Notes: generated by a model not told the origin, from the sequence alone. Shown: positions 1 to 9,560, counted from the first letter of the stretch. The stretch is 64,000 bases of DNA from Oleispira sp. (GCA_016765295.1 JAESQF010000134.1:41320-105319); one strand, 5' to 3'. Made by a program: numbers and translations.

Positions 1-421
1 CTTCAAAAGCAGATGCAATAATAAGTAGGGGCAGCACTTGAATGTTCAAAGTACTCCTACCACGTTTTTTTGCCTTTTCGCGTATAGAGTCGAAGAGAAA
101 CATAATAAGTATAATAAACAAATAAATGGGCATGGCCATCACTACACAGACAAAGCCTTCAAATAACACCACAGAACTGCCGAGCATAATGATAAAGGCA
201 TCGATCAATCGGTTTTGATAACGCTTCTTTAAACTCATTGTCTCATCAGGGTCACGTACTTGAATCAACAACAGCGCAATAAAAAAGGGAATGCCAACAT
301 AAAGTAATGCTGTTTCATGAAAATTATATTCACCGAGTAATCTTACGCCAATAGACAGTATCGCAATGCCCACGGCTAGCATAAGTACCTTGGGTTTGTT
401 TCGGAAGTACGTGTTTTTCAA
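1..421 (-). CDS. Partial hydrophobic membrane protein of unknown function, running off the left edge
   Basis: Open minus-strand frame absent from the ORF track because it has no stop in the window; probable TTG start at 421 preceded by AGGA; translation LKNTYFRNKPKVLMLAVGIAILSIGVRLLGEYNFHETALLYVGIPFFIALLLIQVRDPDE... Confidence 0.6.
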   Translation of the reverse strand, partial: MKNTYFRNKPKVLMLAVGIAILSIGVRLLGEYNFHETALLYVGIPFFIALLLIQVRDPDETMSLKKRYQNRLIDAFIIMLGSSVVLFEGFVCVVMAMPIYLFIILIMFLFDSIREKAKKRGRSTLNIQVLPLLIIASAFE

Positions 422-767
422 TGAGCAGTCCTTGGCGTATTAGGGTTGGGATTAGTATAAAGGTCTGAATCGGATTTTATAGCCAAATTATAAATTACGG
501 AGGATTACAGTATGATTAATCATCCTCACCGCACACGCCTTTATAGCCATAATAAGTAATGGACATAGTTGTACCGCATAAATACGATAATAACCTTAAG
601 GGCACCTCTCATTAATGGATTTAAGACTCCGCGTTTTACTTTTTTGAAAGGCAATAAATAGACGTAAATATTCAAGTTATGCATTACAAAGGTATTACGT
701 AAGCCTTTCTTCGGCTGTGATAGAAATAGGAAAGCCGCTTAAGTGCTGAATCTAGCATCTTTGCTTT

Positions 768-791
768 AAGGCCAGTTACTGGCCTTTTTAT
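768..791 (+). terminator. Rho-independent terminator
   Basis: AAGGCCAG-TTA-CTGGCCTT stem followed by a T-rich tract on the + strand only. Confidence 0.65.
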
Positions 792-851
792 TTAAGCTCG
801 TGTTGCCGTTATTATATGAACTCAGCACTTACAGACAAATATTAATACGAC

Positions 852-1985
852 TTAAACCAGCTGCATCAAACTATCTTTCGAATAATCCTGTAATTCATCC
901 AAACGATTTTCTCGAACTTTAATAACCCATTCAGGGTCTTGAATTAAAGCGCGGCCAACCGCTACCAGTTCAAATTCATTTTGTGCAACTCTTTCAGCGA
1001 GTTGAGTAATTGAACTGGCTTCAATACCTGCTTTAGCAGACATTTCCATACCGTGTTCAGCACCGACGAAGCTAGTATTCAAACCCACGCTACCTACTGT
1101 GATTACTGGCTTACCGGTTAACTTTTTAGTCCAACCGGCTAGGTTTAAATTGCCATCAACAGGGGAGTTCTCAAATTCTTTTTCCCAATAGCGACGGGTA
1201 CTGCAATGGAAAATATCCACGCCGGCATCAACTAGAGGGGTTAAGAACGCTTTTAGCTCTTCAGGAGTTTGTACTAAGCGCGCATCATAATCTTGTTGTT
1301 TCCATTGTGAGAAACGGAAAATGATGGGGAAGTCTGCACCGACACGGGCGCGGATAGCACTTACAATTTCAGCGGCAAATTTAGTGCGAGCAACTAAGTC
1401 ACCACCATAACTATCATCGCGTACGTTGGTGCCTTCCCAGAAGAACTGGTCGATTAAATAACCGTGTGCGCCATGAATCTCAACCGCATCAAAACCGACT
1501 TCTTTGGCATCGGCTGCAGCTTGCGCAAACGCTTCAACTACGTCATCGATATCTTGCTGAGACATCGCAATACCGTTTTTCTTACCCGGCATAAACAAAC
1601 CTGAAGGACTATAACCCGGTACTGAAGGATCAGGATCTGCGCCTTCTTTACGCACAGAGCCGACATGCCATAGCTGAGGTGCAATCTTGCCGCCTTTTGC
1701 ATGTACGGCATCAACCACTTTTTTCCAGCCAGCCATCGCTGCTTCACCATGAATGGCAGGAACACGAGGATAACCATTTGCAGCTTTATGGCCAACGGTT
1801 GTTCCTTCGGTAATAATTAAGCCCACTTCGTTTTCAGCACGACGTGCGTAATAAGCCACGACTAAATCATTAGGCACGCCACCCGGTGAAAATGTGCGTG
1901 TCATTGGCGCCATAACAATGCGGTTTTTTAATGACAGTGGACCTAACTCAATAGGTTGAAATAATGGAGATAAAGAAGTGCTCAT
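852..1985 (-). CDS. Old yellow enzyme family NADH:flavin oxidoreductase
   Basis: SPLFQPIELGPLSLKNRIVMAPMTR N-terminus, HGAHGYLIDQFFWEGTNVRDDSYGG, VGRALIQDPEW motifs. Confidence 0.93.
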   Translation of the reverse strand: MSTSLSPLFQPIELGPLSLKNRIVMAPMTRTFSPGGVPNDLVVAYYARRAENEVGLIITEGTTVGHKAANGYPRVPAIHGEAAMAGWKKVVDAVHAKGGKIAPQLWHVGSVRKEGADPDPSVPGYSPSGLFMPGKKNGIAMSQQDIDDVVEAFAQAAADAKEVGFDAVEIHGAHGYLIDQFFWEGTNVRDDSYGGDLVARTKFAAEIVSAIRARVGADFPIIFRFSQWKQQDYDARLVQTPEELKAFLTPLVDAGVDIFHCSTRRYWEKEFENSPVDGNLNLAGWTKKLTGKPVITVGSVGLNTSFVGAEHGMEMSAKAGIEASSITQLAERVAQNEFELVAVGRALIQDPEWVIKVRENRLDELQDYSKDSLMQLV

Positions 1986-2013
1986 AGTTTTCCTATTTAT
2001 TCTGATGGCTTAT

Positions 2014-2613
2014 TTAAGGTTTGATAAGGTGTTCAAATTGTTTCATCGTTTGCTGAAACAAATCTTTTCCGTGCAAGCGCGCGTAATACAGTGCGCCCTT
2101 ACAACTAAAAATAAATAAACTGGCTAACGCCCGAGGGTTTTGATTAGCCGTAAATTCGTTATTCTCGATGCCGTCTTGCATCACTTGAGTTACCCAATCC
2201 AGTTCGTAATCATCTAAGGCTTTCACACGCTCTTTAATCGAGTCAGGTAGCTTATTTAGGTCACTATAAAAGGCACTGATAGGGCAGAGCTTTTGCTCAT
2301 TCAGGCTGTGTTTCATGGCCGCACGTACGTAGCGCTCTAACTTGTTCCAATTAGACGTCGCCTTCGCATCAAAGTGCGATATTCCTTGCTCAAACCAATC
2401 TTGCGTCCAATCACAGAGCGCCAAGCCTAAATCGACTTTCTTAGGAAAGTGATGGTGCACGCTGGCCTTGGTGATGCCTAAGTGACGAGAGATATCGAGA
2501 TAGCTAAAACCCTCAAAACCATTGGCGCGCAGCATATCGGCAGAGTATTCAATAATCTGTTGGCGCGTGCTTAGTGGTTCTATTTTGGGTGCTGCTTTGG
2601 CTTTCGCATTCAT
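2014..2613 (-). CDS. TetR family transcriptional regulator
   Basis: N-terminal HTH RQQIIEYSADMLRANGFEGFSYLDISRHLGITKASVHHHFPKKVDL; directly upstream of and co-oriented with the OYE gene. Confidence 0.93.
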   Translation of the reverse strand: MNAKAKAAPKIEPLSTRQQIIEYSADMLRANGFEGFSYLDISRHLGITKASVHHHFPKKVDLGLALCDWTQDWFEQGISHFDAKATSNWNKLERYVRAAMKHSLNEQKLCPISAFYSDLNKLPDSIKERVKALDDYELDWVTQVMQDGIENNEFTANQNPRALASLFIFSCKGALYYARLHGKDLFQQTMKQFEHLIKP

Positions 2614-2661
2614 AAGCTGTGTATTACTAAAATGTGATATGGATATAGTTGAACATAACTC

Positions 2662-2685
2662 AGCCTACCTACTGGTAGGTAGGCT
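2662..2685. promoter_or_regulatory. Inverted repeat, probable TetR operator
   Basis: AGCCTACCTAC-TG-GTAGGTAGGCT, perfect 11-bp arms, about 50 bp upstream of the tetR start. Confidence 0.7.
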
Positions 2686-2865
2686 GGTCAAGAAGGGAAT
2701 TGTAAAGGAAGGTAGCAAGGTGCTTTTGTGCTCAAATATACAAAAGGCTATTTCTGATGCGTTGTAGGATGGGTATAAATAGAAAAATTCAGACTGAATC
2801 CGTGTATTATTAACATGTTAGGTGCCAATAGATAATGAATAGCATCGTAAAAATAGTGGATATGA

Positions 2866-3219
2866 ATGTACAACAATCGAGATATTATCGTGCGACTGCG
2901 TGAGCAAATTCCGTCGTTCGAATGTGTAAAAGGTTGCCACGATTGCTGTGGCCCAGTGACGACGTCTTCGGAAGAGATGTCACGCTTACCCGTGAAATCT
3001 GATGCCGAGCATGATGCTGCATTGAATGACTTCAGGTGCGTACACCTTGGGCCTGATGGCTGCACTGTGTATGAAGACCGACCTTTGATCTGCCGCCTGT
3101 TTGGTACCACACCTCGTATGTCCTGCCCAAATGACCGTCGCCCAGAAGATATGGTCGACGAAGAGGTTGAGCTTGATGTTCATCACTTCATCGCTAATAC
3201 ACGGCAGGTATTGGTATAG
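2866..3219 (+). CDS. YkgJ-type cysteine cluster protein
   Basis: CVKGCHDCCGPV...C...GCTVYEDRPLICRLFG...CP motif series. Confidence 0.8.
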   Translation: MYNNRDIIVRLREQIPSFECVKGCHDCCGPVTTSSEEMSRLPVKSDAEHDAALNDFRCVHLGPDGCTVYEDRPLICRLFGTTPRMSCPNDRRPEDMVDEEVELDVHHFIANTRQVLV

Positions 3220-3250
3220 CCCAATAATCGTTAGTTCTTTATGGATAAAT

Positions 3251-3748
3251 ATGGACATTAGTCTTAGGCAAGTCAGGGATACTGAATTCGATGCGGTTTA
3301 TGGAATACTTCATGAAAATGCCACTTGGCTTTTATCGAAGGACATTATTCAGTGGCCACTTGATTGGCTTGAATCAATACGCCCTGAGATAAGAGCTTCA
3401 ATCGAAGCTGAATTATTTTATGCGGTTGAGATTGATAATACTTTAGCTGCCGTATTAGAGATCCGATCTGCTCCTGAGTTATTGTGGGGTAATAATCAAG
3501 ATGACGCTCACTATATTCATAAGCTTGCTATTCAACGACAATATTCTGATCGTGGTTTAGGACGAAATATTCTTGATGTAATTAAGTCGAAAGCGCAGCA
3601 GGAAAATATAAAATATCTACGCTTAGATTGTGTTGCGCATAACGATAAACTCAGAGAGTATTATGAATCCTGTGGGTTTAACTTAAAAGGTATCGTAGAT
3701 GCTGGGGAAGTTAATCTTGCGTTGTATGAACATCAAATTCAAAACTAA
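3251..3748 (+). CDS. GNAT family N-acetyltransferase
   Basis: YIHKLAIQRQYSDRGLGRNILDVI...LRLDCVAHNDKLREYYESCGF; start moved from 3101 to the ATG at MDISLRQ. Confidence 0.85.
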   Translation: MDISLRQVRDTEFDAVYGILHENATWLLSKDIIQWPLDWLESIRPEIRASIEAELFYAVEIDNTLAAVLEIRSAPELLWGNNQDDAHYIHKLAIQRQYSDRGLGRNILDVIKSKAQQENIKYLRLDCVAHNDKLREYYESCGFNLKGIVDAGEVNLALYEHQIQN

Positions 3749-3787
3749 CACATGTCGCACTAATTTTTAAAATCTAAGGTAATATGA

Positions 3788-4195
3788 ATGGAATCAATAC
3801 TTAAATGCATTTTGTACGCAATATCTTTGGTTGCTTTAGTCACTGGGTTAAATGTTCTAATCGGTGGCGCCGCAGCAATTCCAGGGTCTTCTGGGGCAGT
3901 TGAAGCCACAGTGGATAATGAGCTAAGGTTTTTCTCAGCATTCTGGATAGCCTACGGAGCCTTTTGTTTTTGGGTTGCTAGAAACATAAAAGAACAAAGG
4001 TTTTTTATTCCTTTAATCGCATCGGTATTTTTCCTCAGTGGTCTTGGGCGATTAATTTCAATACTGTTAATTGGCCCACCTTCAAGTATTTTAATCCCGC
4101 CAATGATTCTTGAATTAGTCATGCCAATAGTGATGGCTATGATCTACCGGAAACTCTATATAAAGAATATGACAAGTGTTCAAGCGGGTATGTAA
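3788..4195 (+). CDS. DUF4345-like membrane protein
   Basis: Four hydrophobic segments; VDNELRFFSAFWIAYGAFCFW and FFLSGLGRLISILL pattern. Confidence 0.65.
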   Translation: MESILKCILYAISLVALVTGLNVLIGGAAAIPGSSGAVEATVDNELRFFSAFWIAYGAFCFWVARNIKEQRFFIPLIASVFFLSGLGRLISILLIGPPSSILIPPMILELVMPIVMAMIYRKLYIKNMTSVQAGM

Positions 4196-4258
4196 GTTTG
4201 TACTAGCTAACGTAGCGGTTAGGTTATAAGCATTAGTTTTAAAAGGAAGTCCGTAAAT

Positions 4259-5125
4259 ATGTATTCATTGGAAGAATGGAAAAAATCGGGTGAGATAATT
4301 CACTATAAAGGAAATGAAATATTTTATAGAGATGAAGGTGAGGGGGATGTCATTTTATGCATTCATGGATACCCATCCTCGTCGTGGGATTGGCATAAAA
4401 TATGGCCAGAGATAACTAAGAATCACAGGGTGATTGCGCTGGATATGCTGGGCTTTGGCTTCTCCAGTAAGCCTGAAGAATATAACTACAGTATCGCTGA
4501 TCAAACTGATATTCATTTAGAATTACTCAAGTCTTTAGGTATAAAGTCATTCCAAATATTGGCACATGATTTTGGTATATTTATTGGTCAGGAGTTAGTC
4601 GCTAGAAATGATCTTGGTGAATTAGATGGATTCAAAGTTAACTCCCTTTGTGCAATGAGTGGCTCTATCTTCCCTGAATTATACAATCCTAGACTTATAC
4701 AGCGGCTGTTATTAAGCCCAGTAGGGTGGTTGATTCAGAAATTGTTTACAGAAGACAAGTTCTGTACAAATTTATCCTCGGTATTTGGCGCCAATACTCA
4801 ACCAACTAAGCGTGAACTCAGTTCGTATTGGTTCCTATTGAAATATAATTCTGGGGATAAAATGGTAGGTAAGCTGCTTTTTTATATAGCAGATAGAAAA
4901 ACAGACGGTGATAGATGGGTAGAAGCGTGGCAGGAAACAAAGTTACCCGTTTTATTGATCATTGGCTTGGCTGATCCTATGTATGGTGCAGGTAGTATTG
5001 ATCGCTATAAGGTTTTGACTAAACAGAAAAATTTAGCATGTTTAAAGGATATAGGGCACTTCCCCCAAGTTGAAAGTCCTACAGAAGTAGTTGATGTTTA
5101 TAAAGAGTTTTTAAAGAGTTTGTAG
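4259..5125 (+). CDS. Alpha/beta fold hydrolase
   Basis: ILCIHGYPSSSWDW oxyanion motif, LAHDFGIFIGQE nucleophile elbow, GHFPQVE catalytic His. Confidence 0.88.
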   Translation: MYSLEEWKKSGEIIHYKGNEIFYRDEGEGDVILCIHGYPSSSWDWHKIWPEITKNHRVIALDMLGFGFSSKPEEYNYSIADQTDIHLELLKSLGIKSFQILAHDFGIFIGQELVARNDLGELDGFKVNSLCAMSGSIFPELYNPRLIQRLLLSPVGWLIQKLFTEDKFCTNLSSVFGANTQPTKRELSSYWFLLKYNSGDKMVGKLLFYIADRKTDGDRWVEAWQETKLPVLLIIGLADPMYGAGSIDRYKVLTKQKNLACLKDIGHFPQVESPTEVVDVYKEFLKSL

Positions 5126-5279
5126 GTAATCCAATAACCAACAAATACTCAACTAATGACGGCCGCTGAAAATTCTTAGGTCTTATGCTGAAGTATAAAT
5201 ATAAATTCACTACTGACATAGGCTGTCAGTAGTACTACGAGATACTTAAGAATCACTATAACCTTAATAGGAAAATTAT

Positions 5280-5675
5280 ATGATTCATGGAAGTTGTTGC
5301 TGTGAGGCGATAAAGTTTACGCTCTCTGCTAAACCAAAATTCCTAGGTATATGCCACTGTAGTCGCTGTAGGAAGTTGGGAACCTCTGAATTTTTTATGG
5401 TTGAAAAGAGTAGCCTTGAATGGGTATCGGGTAAAGAACGGGTCATGGAATACGTACCAGAAGAACCTTATAAATATAAAAGATGCTTTTGTGGAAAGTG
5501 CGGCTCCAGCCTCGGCGAAATTTTGTCAAAAGATGATGAGTTTCCAATAGCCGCCAATACTCTTGATTCTGATCCAGGTATTGATGTTTGGTTTCATGAG
5601 CATGTCGCTTCTAAACCATCGTGGCAGCTCACTCATGAAGATGTGAAGTTGTTTGAGGGTGATCCTCATGAATAA
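5280..5675 (+). CDS. GFA (glutathione-dependent formaldehyde-activating-like) family protein
   Basis: GSCCCEAIKF...CHCSRCRKLG...CFCGKCGSSLG zinc-ligand pattern. Confidence 0.85.
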   Translation: MIHGSCCCEAIKFTLSAKPKFLGICHCSRCRKLGTSEFFMVEKSSLEWVSGKERVMEYVPEEPYKYKRCFCGKCGSSLGEILSKDDEFPIAANTLDSDPGIDVWFHEHVASKPSWQLTHEDVKLFEGDPHE

Positions 5676-5723
5676 CAGACTGTGGGTAAGTCTTACTGAA
5701 TTAACCTATCAAAGAGTATTACT

Positions 5724-6119
5724 ATGATTGATATTCAAACAATGTTTCCAGTGATGGTGGCAACCAACCTGGAAGACGTGAAACAATTTTATACTTCAGT
5801 TTTTGGCTTTAATGTCGTTTTCTTTGATGCTAGTTTTTATCTGCATTTAGTTTCCCCCAGTACTGGAGTTCAGCTAGGTTTCTTATTGCCTAATCATCCA
5901 TCTCAGCCTCAGTTTCTCCAATCTTTGATGTCTGTGGATGGTTATGTGATTAGCTTAGAAGTTGCAGATGCTGCTAAAGCTTATATCGAAGCAGAGAATA
6001 TGGAGTTGCCTATTATTATGGAATTAAAGGAAGAAGCCTGGGGCCAGATCCACTTTATCGTGGAAGACCCAGCTGGATTTAAAATAGATATTGTTGAGCA
6101 CTTAGAGGCGCTACCCTAA
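5724..6119 (+). CDS. VOC (glyoxalase/bleomycin resistance) family protein
   Basis: FPVMVATNLEDVKQFYTSVFGFNVVF...WGQIHFIVEDPAGFKIDIVE. Confidence 0.88.
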   Translation: MIDIQTMFPVMVATNLEDVKQFYTSVFGFNVVFFDASFYLHLVSPSTGVQLGFLLPNHPSQPQFLQSLMSVDGYVISLEVADAAKAYIEAENMELPIIMELKEEAWGQIHFIVEDPAGFKIDIVEHLEALP

Positions 6120-6265
6120 GTTAGTTGAAGCCAACGAGCGAGTTCAGCAAAATGTTCAGCGTGAGCAAATACAGAATAATTTAGAAAACTCTTATAAAGC
6201 AATTCAATATCGCTCATTAGATCAACTGTTGCTACAATGCCTCTCTGTATTGGAAATAATCAAAA

Positions 6266-6291
6266 TTTTACCCTTTGGATGAAGGGTAAAA
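6266..6291. repeat. Perfect inverted repeat/hairpin
   Basis: TTTTACCCTT-TGGATG-AAGGGTAAAA. Confidence 0.6.
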
Positions 6292-6320
6292 CTATATGTA
6301 AATAGGAATATAAGCGCTAA

Positions 6321-7103
6321 ATGGAATTATCTTCAATCTGTAAAATCTTCACTTCAATTATATTAATTGGCTCTGTCATTGCTTGCAAAGAAGACAATGA
6401 TAAGTCGAATGTATCTCTAGACATTCAGGAGGGGACTCAGAAGGAAGTGATAGCACCCTCAGAAGCTCAGGATGAAATACCAGAATGCCCTGAATTTGGG
6501 CCTTCTATTCAGGCAATGTCTATTAATGGTGTGCAGGAATTTAATGATGGCTCTGATGGTGATTTTTATCTAGCCACTGGTGAAACCTTCACTCTCGAAG
6601 AGCGCATATACAATTTCAATAATATATACTTAGAAAATAATTCAAATGTTGAAATTTCAGAACAGGCCAACAAGGACACTGCTGTTATAAAAATCAATGC
6701 TTTAGGAAGTTGTGAATTTTATGGAAATCTTAACTTCGAGGGCTATGAAGGAACAGTGGAGATAAGGTGTGATGGCCAATCTCACATTGGAATGAGATTA
6801 ACTTCTGGTTACAGTATTACTCTGGTGGGAATGGGGGCTATTGTGATTAGTAAATCAGAGGACGATTCGGGAGGAGATGGTGAAGGAGGCAGTGGCGCAA
6901 TTATTTCCAACGGAGATGACTTGGATGGTGATGGCTTAATCGATTCGGAACTTCCAGGAATAGTTGATTTAAGTGGTTTAGATGATTTTGTATTTCCAGA
7001 TATTACGATTATCGAAAGCCCTACCGTTATTACAGTTTTAGAGCCTGATACAATGATAGAAGCTGATCCAGACACTTTTTATATTTGCACAACGAAACCT
7101 TAA
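6321..7103 (+). CDS. Predicted lipoprotein of unknown function with acidic Gly/Asp-rich segment
   Basis: Signal peptide plus lipobox-like LIGSVIAC; DDSGGDGEGGSGAIISNGDDLDGDGLIDSE region. Confidence 0.6.
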   Translation: MELSSICKIFTSIILIGSVIACKEDNDKSNVSLDIQEGTQKEVIAPSEAQDEIPECPEFGPSIQAMSINGVQEFNDGSDGDFYLATGETFTLEERIYNFNNIYLENNSNVEISEQANKDTAVIKINALGSCEFYGNLNFEGYEGTVEIRCDGQSHIGMRLTSGYSITLVGMGAIVISKSEDDSGGDGEGGSGAIISNGDDLDGDGLIDSELPGIVDLSGLDDFVFPDITIIESPTVITVLEPDTMIEADPDTFYICTTKP

Positions 7104-7124
7104 TCGGCGTTATTTCAGTATGCA

Positions 7125-7202
7125 AAGTCGTTGTCGGCTTTAATGCTATTGGCTCGTGCCTATATTCAGGGAATATAGGCAATTCAAGCTAGCGACTTTT
7201 TT
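7125..7202 (+). terminator. Structured terminator downstream of the lipoprotein gene
   Basis: Inner hairpin GCCTATATTC-AGG-GAATATAGGC (7158-7180) inside outer AAGTCG/CGACTT arms, then TTTTTT. Confidence 0.5.
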
Positions 7203-7347
7203 CAATACAATCACCAATGCCAGACTTAGGTCAGGTACTCATGGCTCGATAAAACAACCGAATAACTTCAATTTCAATCTCGCGATTATGTTAAAATCAC
7301 ACCATTATATTCTTTTCCTATCTATCCTCTTATAAACTGGACAAACC

Positions 7348-8025
7348 ATGATTCCTTGGACCCTATTAGGCTTAGCCAAAATTCCGAATAACGGTGGTGA
7401 GTTAGAGTTAACTCAGCGTGACAAAGAATTTTCTATTCATATGAAGGGTGTCCGTGGTGAGCTAATGAATAGCCGTATGCACAGCTCTGAATTAGCTTTG
7501 TCTGACTTGGGTTGTGCTCATATAAAGAATACCGAGAATGCCAAAACACTCGTCGGTGGTATGGGCATGGGGTTTACTTTGGCCGCTGCGCTGAAGGCGA
7601 CAAAGGCGAGCTCTAAGGTCGTGGTAGCTGAATTAGTGCCTGATGTCATTGAGTGGAACAAAGGGCCGTTAGGCGAGTGCGCAGGTCGGCCGTTGGATGA
7701 TAGTCGAGTGATTGTGCACTTGGGTGATGTGGCTCTGTTATTCAAAGCAAAGCAACCTGAGTTTGACGCTATTTTATTGGATGTGGATAACGGCCCTGAA
7801 GGCTTTACCCATGGTGATAATAACAACTTGTATTCACTGGATAGTTTATCGGCCATCAGACAAACGCTGAAGCCTAAAGGTGTACTAGCGGTATGGTCTG
7901 CATGGCATGATCCTAAATTTACTACCCAGCTTAAAAAAGCCAAGTTCAAAGTGGAAACGAAAACGGTGAGAGCACATAAAGGTAAAGGCAGTCGTCACAC
8001 GATATACTTGGCTGTAAAAGTGTAG
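7348..8025 (+). CDS. Spermidine synthase-like class I SAM methyltransferase
   Basis: TLVGGMGMGFTLAAAL, VVVAELVPDVIEWNKG, ILLDVDNGPEGFTH. Confidence 0.82.
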   Translation: MIPWTLLGLAKIPNNGGELELTQRDKEFSIHMKGVRGELMNSRMHSSELALSDLGCAHIKNTENAKTLVGGMGMGFTLAAALKATKASSKVVVAELVPDVIEWNKGPLGECAGRPLDDSRVIVHLGDVALLFKAKQPEFDAILLDVDNGPEGFTHGDNNNLYSLDSLSAIRQTLKPKGVLAVWSAWHDPKFTTQLKKAKFKVETKTVRAHKGKGSRHTIYLAVKV

Positions 8026-8076
8026 TAAAACTTATGGGATGTAGGTGCTGCGAATCAATAAGTAAGGGATTATGAA

Positions 8077-8637
8077 ATGGGTCAAATATATACGGAATTA
8101 TCAGATAAACACATTGAGTTTATTAAAGACCAGAAAATTTATTTTGTTGGCACTGCGGCTGAAACCGGCACGGTGAATTTATCGCCTAAAGGAGGCGACT
8201 CACTTAGGGTGCTGGATGCCAATACGATTGCTTGGTTGAACCTTACCGGCAGCGGTAACGAATCTGCATCCCATGTTTTACAAAATTCCAGAATGACGCT
8301 TATGTTTTGCGCCCTCGATGGCAAGCCGTTAATCCTGCGTGCTTATGGCCAGGCTCGTATGTTGCACAGAAATGATGCCGAGTGGGCTAAATATATCGAT
8401 TTGTTTCCGCCGAGCATCGGATCTCGCCAAGTTTTTATTCTTGATATCGCAACCGTTCAAGCGTCTTGCGGAACTGCTGTGCCTTATTTCGATTATCAAG
8501 AAGATCGAACGTTGTTGGAAAATTGGTCTGAGAACAAAGGTAAAAAAGGCATTGAAGATTACTGGGCGAAAAAGAACCAGCAAAGTATTGATGGTTTTGA
8601 ATCAAAAATTGTTGAGCTTAGTTTGGGGGAAAGCTAA
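8077..8637 (+). CDS. Pyridoxamine 5'-phosphate oxidase family protein
   Basis: FVGTAAETGTVNLSPKGGDSLRVLDANTIAWLNLTGSGNESASHVLQNSRMTLMF. Confidence 0.85.
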   Translation: MGQIYTELSDKHIEFIKDQKIYFVGTAAETGTVNLSPKGGDSLRVLDANTIAWLNLTGSGNESASHVLQNSRMTLMFCALDGKPLILRAYGQARMLHRNDAEWAKYIDLFPPSIGSRQVFILDIATVQASCGTAVPYFDYQEDRTLLENWSENKGKKGIEDYWAKKNQQSIDGFESKIVELSLGES

Positions 8638-8642
8638 TAACC

Positions 8643-9560
8643 TTAACGAAAATACAGTGCATTTTTTGCATAGCCTGCGGCGATAAAATCGATTAATAAG
8701 CGTATTTTTTCCGGCAGGTATTTACTGTAAGGGTAAACCGCATAAATAGGCAGTTGCTTACCTGAAACATCGGCCAGCACTTCTTGTAAACGACCCGCCT
8801 TTAGATCTTCATAAACCAGTAGCTTGGGTGTATAGATTACTCCGTCTCCGGATAATGCTGCATTCTTTAAAGCGATTTGATTATTAGAGCTAATATTTCC
8901 TTCTACCTTGATGCTGTATTCGTTTTCACTCTCTCCCTTTTTTTCGCGAAAAATCCAATCATTAGAACCCGTTTCCATGTAGGTGTAGGTTAAGCAATTG
9001 TGGCTCAGTAATTCTTGGGGTGTTAGCGGTATCCCATGCCTTGCTAAATATTCCGGGCTGGCGCTGACGACCCATTTGGATTGTACCAGCAGCTTAGCAA
9101 TTAGGCTGGAGTCTGGCAGGCTGGCGGTGCGAATGGCAAGGTCGACTCCTGCGGCGACAAGGTCTACTTGATGGTCTTCTAGCCTCAATTCAATTTTCAG
9201 TTTGGGGTAGCTGCGGCAAAACTCAGCGACTAGATCTGCGATTAAGAATTCCCCTGAAATAACCGGCACGCTCAAACATATCTTCCCCGTCGGTTCACTA
9301 CTGACTTCTGTTACCGCTTTAACGGCATTCGCTACCGATTGATCGACGTCATGAGCATGCTGATAGAGCAGTTGGCCCGCTTCGGTCAGCTGCAGCTTAC
9401 GGGTTGTTCTGTGCAATAACTTTACCCCTAGATGCTGTTCTAGCTGGGAAATATGCTTACTAACTACCGAATTAGTCATGCCTATGCGTATCGCCGCGTG
9501 ACTGAAAGAGCCGGTTTTAACGACGGTATGAAAGAGCAATATTTTATCCGCAACATTCAT
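8643..9560 (-). CDS. LysR family transcriptional regulator
   Basis: N-terminal LFHTVVKTGSFSHAAIRIGMTNSVVSKHISQLEQHLGVKLLHRTTRKLQLTEAG. Confidence 0.95.
   Translation of the reverse strand: MNVADKILLFHTVVKTGSFSHAAIRIGMTNSVVSKHISQLEQHLGVKLLHRTTRKLQLTEAGQLLYQHAHDVDQSVANAVKAVTEVSSEPTGKICLSVPVISGEFLIADLVAEFCRSYPKLKIELRLEDHQVDLVAAGVDLAIRTASLPDSSLIAKLLVQSKWVVSASPEYLARHGIPLTPQELLSHNCLTYTYMETGSNDWIFREKKGESENEYSIKVEGNISSNNQIALKNAALSGDGVIYTPKLLVYEDLKAGRLQEVLADVSGKQLPIYAVYPYSKYLPEKIRLLIDFIAAGYAKNALYFR

Noticed and set aside
2748-3258. Minus-strand ORFs (120 and 90 aa) opposite the YkgJ-like gene
   Set aside because: The + strand product has a clear Cys-cluster motif; the minus products have none.
2866-6119. 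Chromosomal integron cassette array
   Set aside because: No integrase and no recurring attC-type RYYYAAC...GTTRRRY structures between genes.
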